Shown in pieces: positions 15,122-23,311 of a DNA stretch of 64,000 nt. The first letter of the stretch is position 1; each line of letters opens with the position of its first letter. The notes beneath the pieces were generated by a model that saw nothing but the letters and a program-made list of their open reading frames with translations, made no database searches and was not told the origin of the DNA. The stretch is from assembly GCF_000522985.1 (NCBI RefSeq), contig NZ_CP007128.1, forward strand, positions 310,001-374,000, in the 5' to 3' direction. Origin of the DNA: Gemmatirosa kalamazoonensis. Its GTDB lineage: Bacteria > Gemmatimonadota > Gemmatimonadetes > Gemmatimonadales > Gemmatimonadaceae. Both the position numbers and the translations under genes were made by a program.

Positions 15122-18100
15122 CTAACGCTGCGCGGCGAGCCATCGCCGCGCGGCGTCGTAGCGCGGGCGCAGGAACGGGTCGGCCGAGCGCCATGCGCGC
15201 TCCACGGCGGCGTAGTGCACCGCGGCGCTGTCCGTCCGTCCCGCCGCGTCGAACAGGCGCGCGAGCAGCTCGTGCAGCTCCGTGCGCGTGACGTACAGCC
15301 CCGGCCCCTCGAAGCCGCCGTGCAGCGAGGCCTGCACCACGCCGATCGCGTCCGCCGGGCGGCCGAGCGCGAGGAGACCGCGACCGAGCTCGTAGTTGAT
15401 GCGCGAGTACCCGAACGTCGGCGACGACATCGCCGCGCGGAGCTCGCGCACCGCCGACTCCTCGCGTCCCGCGCGCGACTCGAGCAGCCCGCGCACGAAG
15501 TGGTGCAGCGGCGGGTCGCGCGGGAACAGGCTCCGCCGGCCGTAGTACTGGATGCTGTCGACGAGGTGGCGCGCCTGGAGCGTGTCGCCGCCGGCGACGG
15601 CCGCCGTGGCGGTGAGCGCGAGCACCCACGCGGCGTAGCGCGCCCGATGGCCGGCGCGGGACGGCCTCGCGTCCGGATCCATGTCCGGTCGATAGATGGC
15701 GTGGAACTCGCGCGCCGCGAGCAGCGGGTAGCCCGCCTCGAGATCGACGATCGCCTGCGCGTACGGGTCCGCCGGCCACCGCGACCGCACGACCGTGGAG
15801 CGCGGCAGCAGACCCTCGTGCATCAGCGCGCGCGCCTCGCGGTACCGCCCTTCCATGCGCAGCGCGATCGCGCAGTACCAGCGGAACTGCCCGAACGCCG
15901 CGCTGTCCGACGTCGGGAGCCCCGTGGTGCAGGCGCTGTCGGCGGCGGGCAGATCGTCCAGCCGGATGGCGGTGACGAGGTCGCCGAGCCGCGAGCGCAC
16001 CGTGGGGCTGCCTAACGCTTCGGCGCGGCGCGCCGCCTCGTCCGCTTCGGCGCGCCGCCCGAACCCGACGAGCCAGTCGGCCATCACGCGCCACGGCATC
16101 GGATCCGTCGGCCGGATCGCGCGCCACCGCGCGAGCGTGCGGAACACCGCGTCGCTCGAGTCCTCCGCCTCGTAGCGGCCCGTCAGGTTGTGGAGCGCGT
16201 CGCACAGCCGGCACGGTGTCGCGGCGTCGCGCCCGAGGCCGGCCGCGGAATCGAGCGCGATCGACCGATCGTACAGCTCCACCGCGCGCGGCAGGTCGGT
16301 CGTGACGTCCGCCGCGCGCACGAGCGCCTCGGGGTCGCGCGGGTAGCTCGTCGCGAGCGTCTCCGCGGTGGCGCGGGCTCGCGGATCGGAGAGGACGCCG
16401 CCGAGGTGCGTGACGATGATGAGTCGATCGTGCGGCGTGGCGCGCGACGAGAGCGCGAGCGCGCGATCGGCGAGCGGCCACGCCGCCGCGTCGTCCGAGC
16501 CCTGCGCCACGCGCCACGCGTAGTACGTCGCCATCGCGAACGACGAGTCCTCGCGGATCGCCGCCGTGAACAGGCGGTAGGCGGCGCCCGCGTCGTACTG
16601 GTACAGCGCGCGGAGCCCCTCCTCGTAGAGTCGATAGGCGAGCGGCGAGCGGGTGCTCACCTCGGCGAGCGATCCGTTAGGCGCACCGACCTCGAGGTCG
16701 AGCGCGATGAGCGCGGTCACGCTGTCGAACAGCGCGAAGCGGTCGACCCCCGCGACGCGGTAGCCGCCGCGCACGAGACCGCGCGCGAGGTCGACGCGCC
16801 GCACCTCGAGGCGGAGCTTCCCGCCCGAGAGCGGGATCAGCTCGCCCTCGACGATCTCGGTGGCGCCGGCGCGGCGCGCCGCGTCGGTGAACGCGGTGCG
16901 CGTGGTGTCCGCGTCGCGCGGCGTCAGCTCCACCATGCGCGAGTTCGCGACGACCTGCAGGTCGCTCAACCGGCCGAGGCTCGTGGCGAGCATCTCGCTC
17001 AGCACCGCGCCCGGCGCCGCCGAGTCGGGAGCGGCGAGGTCGTGGATGCGGCCGACGGCGAGGATGGGCCGCGCGGGGGCGCGCGTGGCGGCGGCCCACC
17101 GCCAGCCGAGGGCCGCGAGCACGGCGAGCACCGCGACGGCGACGACCGAGGCAGCGACCGTCATATGCGACGCGCGGCGACGGGGCGCGTTAGGCGGCGC
17201 GGCCGGCGGCGCGGTCGGCGGCACGTCGGGCGGCTCCTCGACCTCGGCGGGCGCGGGCGGCGCGTAGACCGTGGTCGCGGGCGGCGAGGCGACGGCGGCG
17301 TGCGCGCCGGTGACGTGCAGCTCGCGCAGGCGCGTCATGAGCCGCGCGATCGCGGAGTGCGGCTCCGCCTCGTAGTCGCGTCGCAGCAGCTCGGCGTGGG
17401 CGCGGCCGTGGGCGAGCGCGGCGGCGCGGTCGCCGAGCGCGGCGAGCGCCTCCATGTACGACGCCGCGAGGCGCGGGTCGGCGGGGTCGAGGCGCGTCAG
17501 CCGGTGCCAGTGCTCGGCGGCCTCGTCGAGCCGGCCGGCCTCGGCGCACGCCTTCGCGACGATCTCGATGGCGCGAATGCCGGCGGTGGCGAGCGACGCC
17601 CGCTCGGCCTCCGCCCATCGCTCGAACTCGGGGGCGTCGGCGAGCTGGAAGCCGTCGAGGAACGGCCCGACGTAGAGCCCCGCCGCGACGTCCCACTCCT
17701 TCGCCGCGACCGCGTCCCTCAGCTCGGCGACGTCGCTCGTGATCCGCGCCGGATCGAGGCGGAGCGTCGGCGCGGCGAGCACGACGTCGCCGCGAAGGTC
17801 GCGTCGGAGGTTGTAGAGCGCCTGGGAGAGCGCGTGGCGCGCCCGGTCCTCGTCGGCGTCGGGCCACAGCACGGCCATCGCCCGCTCGCGCGGCAGGCCT
17901 CGAGCACCGGCGGCGGCCAGGATGGCGAGCAGGGCCAGCGTGCGCGGGCGCGCGCCCACGTCCGCGTCGCCGCCCGGCCGATCGATCGACAGCCCGCCGA
18001 AAGTCCTGAGCCGCAACGCGTTGGACACCGTTGACGCGCTGATGAAGCGGGCGTGACGCGCCGTTGAGGGCGTGGTGACGTCCGAGGGCGAGGTTGGCGC

Positions 18101-18148
18101 CCCGATTCTACCCGCCGCCCCGGACGCCAACAAGCACGACGCATCCAC
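15122..18148 (-). CDS. Membrane-anchored BTAD (SARP-like) regulator with TPR output
   Basis: A ~1000-residue regulator. The N-terminal winged helix (LRLRTFGG onward, DNA binding) and the bacterial transcriptional activation domain (to about residue 285) are as in SARP activators. A Pro-rich linker and one membrane helix (about 335-355) follow. Outside, a TolB-like/FlgO-like fold begins with ILAVGRIHDL, and about 500 residues of TPR-like helices run to the end. The frame's GTG 18148 is possible, but GTG 18028, just before the conserved fold, is a better start. The stop TAG is formed by the dispersed octamer. It is divergent from a beta-propeller gene. A ToxR-like mode, sensing outside and activating DNA inside, is inference. 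Confidence 0.85.
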   Translation of the reverse strand: MDASCLLASGAAGRIGAPTSPSDVTTPSTARHARFISASTVSNALRLRTFGGLSIDRPGGDADVGARPRTLALLAILAAAGARGLPRERAMAVLWPDADEDRARHALSQALYNLRRDLRGDVVLAAPTLRLDPARITSDVAELRDAVAAKEWDVAAGLYVGPFLDGFQLADAPEFERWAEAERASLATAGIRAIEIVAKACAEAGRLDEAAEHWHRLTRLDPADPRLAASYMEALAALGDRAAALAHGRAHAELLRRDYEAEPHSAIARLMTRLRELHVTGAHAAVASPPATTVYAPPAPAEVEEPPDVPPTAPPAAPPNAPRRRASHMTVAASVVAVAVLAVLAALGWRWAAATRAPARPILAVGRIHDLAAPDSAAPGAVLSEMLATSLGRLSDLQVVANSRMVELTPRDADTTRTAFTDAARRAGATEIVEGELIPLSGGKLRLEVRRVDLARGLVRGGYRVAGVDRFALFDSVTALIALDLEVGAPNGSLAEVSTRSPLAYRLYEEGLRALYQYDAGAAYRLFTAAIREDSSFAMATYYAWRVAQGSDDAAAWPLADRALALSSRATPHDRLIIVTHLGGVLSDPRARATAETLATSYPRDPEALVRAADVTTDLPRAVELYDRSIALDSAAGLGRDAATPCRLCDALHNLTGRYEAEDSSDAVFRTLARWRAIRPTDPMPWRVMADWLVGFGRRAEADEAARRAEALGSPTVRSRLGDLVTAIRLDDLPAADSACTTGLPTSDSAAFGQFRWYCAIALRMEGRYREARALMHEGLLPRSTVVRSRWPADPYAQAIVDLEAGYPLLAAREFHAIYRPDMDPDARPSRAGHRARYAAWVLALTATAAVAGGDTLQARHLVDSIQYYGRRSLFPRDPPLHHFVRGLLESRAGREESAVRELRAAMSSPTFGYSRINYELGRGLLALGRPADAIGVVQASLHGGFEGPGLYVTRTELHELLARLFDAAGRTDSAAVHYAAVERAWRSADPFLRPRYDAARRWLAAQR

Positions 18149-18156
18149 CCCCTGCC

Positions 18157-19149
18157 ATGAGACTCCGGACCTCGCTCCAGATCGGCCGGCTCGCGCTGCG
18201 CGGCGCGCGCCTCACCGCGCTCCTCCTCTGCCTCGTCGCCGCGATGGGCGCGGCGCGACGCGGCGTCCGCTCGCTCCGCGCGGCGAACACCGCGCCGTCG
18301 TACTCGGGTGTGCTCACGTTCTCGTCGCCCGGCAACGGCGACCCGTTCCACCCGGCGACGATCCTCGACATGGACCTCGCCACCGGCGACGTGACGGTCC
18401 GCTTCAATGGGCTCGACGGATCGGTCGCGCGATCCGGCGAGACGGCGTTCCTGCAGCGCGTCGGCGGTGGCCTGTACGCCGACCACGCGGTCGTCGTCGC
18501 CGACGCGCGCGGCGTGCCCGGCCCGCCGCTGTTCGTGTGCCGCGAGTTCCGGTGGAGCGACAACCGGGTGTGCCGCACGCCGAAGGTGGCGCCGAACGGC
18601 CGGCTCGTGGCGTTCAGCGCGATGGGCGGCGGCGGCACCGTGTGCCGCGACAACTACGACATGTACTTCGGGTCGTTCGTCATCGTGCGCGATCGGCGCG
18701 GCGCCGAGCTCGCGCGGTACGAGGGGTTCTACGACCCCGAATGGATGCCCGACGGCCGGCTGCTGATGATGGGCAGCGGATGCCGCAACGCCGGCGTGTG
18801 GGTCACCGACGCGGCGCTGCGCGGGCCGTCGCGCGTCGACGGCGGGCAGGTGGCCACGCCGGCGAGCGCGCCGGTCGTGAGCCCCGACGGACGCCGGCTC
18901 GCGTTCGTGTGGAACCAGCAGCTGTGGGCGATGCCGCTCGTCGGACGCCCCGAGCTGACGCAGCTCACGCGGCTCGGCAAGTCGGTCACCGCCGGCGCGT
19001 GGTCGCCGGACGGCCAGTCGATGGCCGCGGTGACGTACGACGTCTCCATGCCCATGCGCCTGGTCGTGCTGTTCCGGCCGGGCGACCCGCAGTCGGCGGT
19101 GGTCCGCCAGCTCTCCGTCTACCCCTACGGGCCGCTCTCGTGGCGTTAG
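18157..19149 (+). CDS. Exported TolB-like beta-propeller protein
   Basis: A 330-residue protein with a membrane/signal segment at residues ~12-32 after a basic start. The body shows WD40-like PD40 repeats of the TolB type: VVSPDGRRLAFVW and GAWSPDGQSMAAV are clear, with weaker ones earlier. Several cysteines (CREF, CRTP, CRDN, GSGC) suggest disulphides outside the cytoplasm. It is divergent from the BTAD regulator 9 bases past that frame's furthest start, so common regulation is plausible. The stop codon TAG lies inside a copy of the dispersed octamer. Confidence 0.75.
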   Translation: MRLRTSLQIGRLALRGARLTALLLCLVAAMGAARRGVRSLRAANTAPSYSGVLTFSSPGNGDPFHPATILDMDLATGDVTVRFNGLDGSVARSGETAFLQRVGGGLYADHAVVVADARGVPGPPLFVCREFRWSDNRVCRTPKVAPNGRLVAFSAMGGGGTVCRDNYDMYFGSFVIVRDRRGAELARYEGFYDPEWMPDGRLLMMGSGCRNAGVWVTDAALRGPSRVDGGQVATPASAPVVSPDGRRLAFVWNQQLWAMPLVGRPELTQLTRLGKSVTAGAWSPDGQSMAAVTYDVSMPMRLVVLFRPGDPQSAVVRQLSVYPYGPLSWR

Positions 19150-19184
19150 GCGCCGCGATCACGCTCTCACTCGAGGCAGATCCC

Positions 19185-19682
19185 ATGACGACGATTCTCA
19201 TCGCGGCGGCCGTGCTCCTCACCGCTGTGTCGCCGCTCGGCACGGTGCGCGCGTCGGGCGGCGTGTACGGCGGCGTGCTGCACGGCTACGTCGCGCAGGG
19301 CGGCTGGCGGCAGTGGGACGTGCGGCTGCGCGACGGCACGCACGTCGACGCGAACCCGCTCGGCGCGCCCGACGACACCACGCTCGCCGTCTCCGTCGGC
19401 GGACTCACGTCGCGCGGCCGGACGCTCCCGCGCGCGCGCGTCCGCTACGTCGCCGCGCGGCCCGCCGCCGGCGAGACGCTCCCCGCGGCGCCGACGGGGC
19501 GCGTGCTTGACGACGTCGTCGTGCGGCGCGACGGGCGCCGCACCGTCGGGCGCGTGACGCTGACGCGAGTCGCGTTCTCGGAAGGGGTCGTGACACAGCA
19601 TGGCGTCGAGATCGACCTGCACGACGTCGCGTACATCGTGTTCGCGGCGCAACGACACACTCGCGAGAGGGCGAGGCCGTGA
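19185..19682 (+). CDS. Small exported protein of unknown function
   Basis: A 165-residue protein with a signal peptide (MTTILIAAAVLLTAVSPLG, cleavage near VRA). The rest is predicted beta-rich with VRLRDGTHVDA and VVVRRDGRRTVGRVT segments and no family I recognise. It starts 35 bases after the propeller gene and precedes the DUF418 gene, so it may share their transcript. Confidence 0.65.
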   Translation: MTTILIAAAVLLTAVSPLGTVRASGGVYGGVLHGYVAQGGWRQWDVRLRDGTHVDANPLGAPDDTTLAVSVGGLTSRGRTLPRARVRYVAARPAAGETLPAAPTGRVLDDVVVRRDGRRTVGRVTLTRVAFSEGVVTQHGVEIDLHDVAYIVFAAQRHTRERARP

Positions 19683-19728
19683 GGCAGACACCCGCCCGCG
19701 GACACCGAGCGCCCCACACCCGAGACAC

Positions 19729-20931
19729 ATGCCTCTCCACACGACACGTCCGCCGCGATCCGCGGGCTACACCCCCGCGTCGGACTCCGCACCGCCCCTC
19801 CCGACGCGCGTCGGGCCGCTCGCCGCGTCGGAGCGGCTCGCGTTCGTCGACGCGCTGCGCGGCGTCGCGATCCTCGGCGTCCTCGTCGCGTACACGATGT
19901 GGAACCTCGGCTCACCGCCGCCCGAGACGTGGACCTCGGCGGAGCGCGCCGTGGACACGGTGTTGAGCATCCTCGTCGACGCGAAGTTCCTGACGATGTT
20001 CGCGTTCCTGTTCGGCGTCGGCACGGCGCAGCACTGGCGGCGCGTCGAGTCGCACGGGTGGGATCCGACGGCGGTGCACGTGCGGCGCATGCTGTTCCTG
20101 CTGGCCGTCGGGATCCTGCACGCCGCGCTGCTGCGCAACGGCGACATCCTCGCGAACTACGCGATCCTCGGGCTCCTGCTGCTCGTCGCGCGCCGGTGGC
20201 CGGCGCGTCGGATCGTCGGTGCGGCGGTGGTGCTCGCGATGGTGCCGTACGCGGTGGAGCTCGCGCTGCGCGCCGCACACTGGCGTCTCGCCCAGCGACC
20301 CGTCGCGGTACCGGACGTGTCGTGGCGCCACTACTGGGCCGACAATCTCGCGTGGCTCCGGTACTGGTACGTGACGTCGCCGTGGCTGTCGTGGCCGCGG
20401 ATCCTGGCGGTCATGCTCGTCGGGGTGCTCGCCGACCGCGCGCGGTTCCTCACGCGTCTCGCCGCCGACCGGCGGCTGGCGCTGCGCACGCTCGCCGTCG
20501 CGCTGCCGGCGGCGATCGCGAGCCGCGCCGCCGTGGCGCTGCTCCCGGCGTGGTGGGGGCCGGGGCACGCGTCGGCCGCGCGCGACATCGTGCTGAACCA
20601 GACGTACTGGATCTCGGCGTGGAGCCTAACGGCGACGTACGTCGCGGCGTTCGCGTTGCTGCTCCGGCGCCCCGCGTGGTCGGCGCGGCTCGCGTGGCTC
20701 CGCGCCGTCGGACGGATGGCGTTCACGAACTACCTGCTGCAGGCGGTGCTCGTCGTGCCGGCGTGCCTGGCGTTAGGCCTGTTCGACGCCGTGACGCCGA
20801 CGCGCGGCGTGCTGCTCGCCCTAGGCGTCGCATCGGTCGAGATCCCGCTCAGCGTGTGGTGGCTGCGGCGGTTCCGGTACGGGCCGGTGGAGTGGCTGTG
20901 GCGACGCGCGACGTACGGGGCGCGCTTCTGA
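19729..20931 (+). CDS. DUF418 (YeiB-like) integral membrane protein
   Basis: A 400-residue polytopic membrane protein. It opens with RLAFVDALRGVAILGVL, has a FLTMFAFLFGVG segment, and ends with a DUF418 domain containing WLRAVGRMAFTNYLLQ and a final RRFRYGPVEWLWR. These are the standard signatures of the YeiB/DUF418 family, related to acyltransferase-3 membrane proteins; the biochemical role is unknown. ATG 19729 gives a short Pro-rich cytoplasmic tail before the first helix. It may be co-transcribed with the two genes upstream. Confidence 0.9.
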   Translation: MPLHTTRPPRSAGYTPASDSAPPLPTRVGPLAASERLAFVDALRGVAILGVLVAYTMWNLGSPPPETWTSAERAVDTVLSILVDAKFLTMFAFLFGVGTAQHWRRVESHGWDPTAVHVRRMLFLLAVGILHAALLRNGDILANYAILGLLLLVARRWPARRIVGAAVVLAMVPYAVELALRAAHWRLAQRPVAVPDVSWRHYWADNLAWLRYWYVTSPWLSWPRILAVMLVGVLADRARFLTRLAADRRLALRTLAVALPAAIASRAAVALLPAWWGPGHASAARDIVLNQTYWISAWSLTATYVAAFALLLRRPAWSARLAWLRAVGRMAFTNYLLQAVLVVPACLALGLFDAVTPTRGVLLALGVASVEIPLSVWWLRRFRYGPVEWLWRRATYGARF

Positions 20932-20970
20932 GCCATCGCCGGGCGGCGTGGTAGCGCGACGACGCAGCCA

Positions 20971-23145
20971 TCAATGCGCGAGTGGGTCGGGCCTGAGCTG
21001 GAAGTGCAGCACCTTGCTCGTCGTTCCCTTCCCGGTCTCCATGTGGAACGGCGCGCGCGTGCTCACCGTGGCCCAGAGCCCGCGCCCCTTCCAGCCGGCG
21101 TTCGGGTCGTCGATGCGGCCGTCCATCCACTTCGTGTAGAAGCCCAACGGATACGGCACGCGCAGGACGACCCACTTCCCGTCCTTCAGCGCGAGCAGCG
21201 CCTCCGACTCGTTGCCGGTGTCGATCGGTGTGTTGCGACCGAGGCCCAGCGCGTCGAACTGGTCGACCCACGTGTAGTAGCTCCCTTCCGCGCTCCCGGG
21301 ATCGCTCACGCCCTGGAGCTGCGGCAGCGGCTCGGCCCAGAACGTCCATCCCTCGGGGCAGTGCTGACCGGTGGCGGTGGGGCCGTTCAGCGGGCCCTTG
21401 CACTTGCGGCGGTCGAACGACGCCATGTGCCCGCTCGCGAGCGCCGCCCACACCACCCCGTCGCGGTCGACGTCCATGCCGCGCGGCGAGAAGCCGACGT
21501 TGCGCATGCCGGGCTGGCCGTACGGGAGCTCGTACAGCTCGGCGAGTGCGGTGGCGGGAGGATTCGCGCCCGGCACGAGGCGCACGACGGCGCCGGGGAA
21601 CCCGAGCGACGAGCCCCACACCGAGCCGTCGGGCGCCGGCGAGACGGCGTAGAAGCCGGCGGCGATGCGCTTGTCCTTCGTCGGGTCGAGCGGCGCGTTA
21701 GGCTCGACGTACTCGTCGCGCCGGCCGTTGCCGTTCGCGTCGAGGACGAGCGCCGTCCACCCCTGCGCCTTCTCCTCGTCGCCGGTCTCCTCGAACAGCT
21801 TCGTGTTCAGCCACCCCACGACCGGTCCGCCGCCGCTCGTCCACAGCGTGTTGTTCGCGTCCTCGGCGAACATGAGGTGGTGCGTGCCGAAGCACGTCGA
21901 GATGTGCGTGAGCTTCTTCGTCGACGGATCGTACATGGCGAGCTGGCGTCCCGAGCGCGCGAGCGGGAACAACAGCGCCGACGGATGTCCGGAGCCGGCC
22001 TTGCAGAACGCGGGGTTGTCGGGCCCGCGCACGGCCGACGTGATCCACACGCGGCCCCGCGCGTCGAGCATCGGGTTGTGGACGTTGTTGCGGCTCGTCC
22101 AGAGCACGGTGTCGGCCCAGTACGCGGAGCGCGCACCGCGCACGTTGCCGGCGGCGATCGGCGTCTCGGGGTCGCGCGTGGTGAGCGGCACGCGGTCGGT
22201 CTCGTTGCGGCGCGGGTCGAGCACCGGCAGGTAATCGGCGCTCAGCTCCAGCGCGCCGTAGATCTTGCCGTACGCGTTCACCGTCGGGTTGCGCCGGTCG
22301 GTGGAGACCTCGTCGTGCAGGTACGCTCTCGGATCGGCCCAGTCCCACTCGGTGATCACGACGTTGCGCTCGATGCCGCGCGGCCGCGGCGGCGCCGGCG
22401 GCACGGCGCCGGCCGCGATGCGATCGGTCCAGTCGGCGAACATGGCGAGCGCGCGCTGGTGCCCGAGGCCGTCGATCGTGGACAGCATCTGCGCGCCCGC
22501 CTGCCCCGACTGCACGCGCCGCTCCCACGCCGCGAACGACGACGGGAACTTGCCCAACGACGGCGGGATCCGCCGCGTGCCCATGCTGCCGAGCTGGTGG
22601 CACGCCATGCAGCCGCCGGACTTCACCACGCGGATCCACTCGGCCTGGCTCTTCATGTTCGGCGAGATGCCGTTGCCCTCGGGGCCCGTGCCGGGGAACT
22701 CGCGCTTGTCGGGCACGCGCAGCAGCGACAGCCAGTACCCCGCGGGGTAGTACTCGGCCGCCGCCTGCGCGTTAGGCGCGACGACGGCGCGCAGGTTCAG
22801 CGTGGCACCCGGCGCGGCGTTCCGCTTCGGCGAGTCGACGAGGCCGTAGCCGCGCACCCACACGCTGTAGCCGGCGCGCGGCAGATCGGGGATCAGATAC
22901 CGTCCGGCGTCGTCGGTGACGACGATGCGCACGAACTTCGTCGGCAGGTCGCTCGTCTCGGCGATCACCCACACGCCGGCCTCGGGACCCTTCGGCCCGG
23001 TGACGACGCCGCCGATGTCGGTCGGGCCGACGTGCACGGTCGATCGCTCCACGATCGCGTCGCGCGTGTCGGGGAGTGCCGCGGCCGCGACGATCCCCGC
23101 GGCGATCGTGACGGCACCGATCATCAAGGCGCTGCGGATGCGCAT
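20971..23145 (-). CDS. Exported protein: carboxypeptidase-like, haem-c, propeller domains
   Basis: A 724-residue exported protein starting at ATG 23145 with a signal segment (ALMIGAVTIAAGIVAAAAL). Residues ~45-120 form a carboxypeptidase-regulatory-like beta sandwich (GGVVTGPKGPEAGVWV, then DDAGRYLIPDL). A single c-type haem motif CMACH lies near residue 185. From ~290 on, repeated RGRVWITS, NTLWTSG, GSVWGS and DGVVWAAL elements indicate an NHL/streptogramin-lyase-like propeller. Such hybrids are known as large uncharacterised secreted proteins. Electron transfer or redox-coupled carbohydrate/aromatic metabolism is possible but not shown. It is a single transcription unit on the minus strand. 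Confidence 0.8.
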   Translation of the reverse strand: MRIRSALMIGAVTIAAGIVAAAALPDTRDAIVERSTVHVGPTDIGGVVTGPKGPEAGVWVIAETSDLPTKFVRIVVTDDAGRYLIPDLPRAGYSVWVRGYGLVDSPKRNAAPGATLNLRAVVAPNAQAAAEYYPAGYWLSLLRVPDKREFPGTGPEGNGISPNMKSQAEWIRVVKSGGCMACHQLGSMGTRRIPPSLGKFPSSFAAWERRVQSGQAGAQMLSTIDGLGHQRALAMFADWTDRIAAGAVPPAPPRPRGIERNVVITEWDWADPRAYLHDEVSTDRRNPTVNAYGKIYGALELSADYLPVLDPRRNETDRVPLTTRDPETPIAAGNVRGARSAYWADTVLWTSRNNVHNPMLDARGRVWITSAVRGPDNPAFCKAGSGHPSALLFPLARSGRQLAMYDPSTKKLTHISTCFGTHHLMFAEDANNTLWTSGGGPVVGWLNTKLFEETGDEEKAQGWTALVLDANGNGRRDEYVEPNAPLDPTKDKRIAAGFYAVSPAPDGSVWGSSLGFPGAVVRLVPGANPPATALAELYELPYGQPGMRNVGFSPRGMDVDRDGVVWAALASGHMASFDRRKCKGPLNGPTATGQHCPEGWTFWAEPLPQLQGVSDPGSAEGSYYTWVDQFDALGLGRNTPIDTGNESEALLALKDGKWVVLRVPYPLGFYTKWMDGRIDDPNAGWKGRGLWATVSTRAPFHMETGKGTTSKVLHFQLRPDPLAH

Positions 23146-23235
23146 CGCTCGTCTCCGGTGGAGAGTCCGCACAAGGGTATCCCTGGATCTCGGCGCGGGA
23201 CAGGGCGTGAATCCGAACCACAGAGAACACCTTAT

Positions 23236-23311
23236 GAACCGCAGAGGACGCAGAGGGCCGCAGAGGACTGCACTTGGTGTCCTCTGCGGCCCTCTGCGTC
23301 CTCTGCGGTTC
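23236..23311 (-). terminator. 33-bp perfect hairpin of CAGAGG-type repeats
   Basis: The arm at 23236-23268 (units such as GAACCGCAGAGGACGCAGAG) pairs perfectly with 23279-23311 around a 10-base loop. The distal arm overlaps the first base or two of the CPBP stop codon at 23310-23312. The same family recurs at 31851-31939 and 35907-36064. Confidence 0.85.

Noticed and set aside
15118-15122. Possible missing terminator or gene between the haemoglobin and regulator genes
   Set aside because: The two convergent stops are three bases apart; nothing else fits, and only the dispersed octamer lies there.
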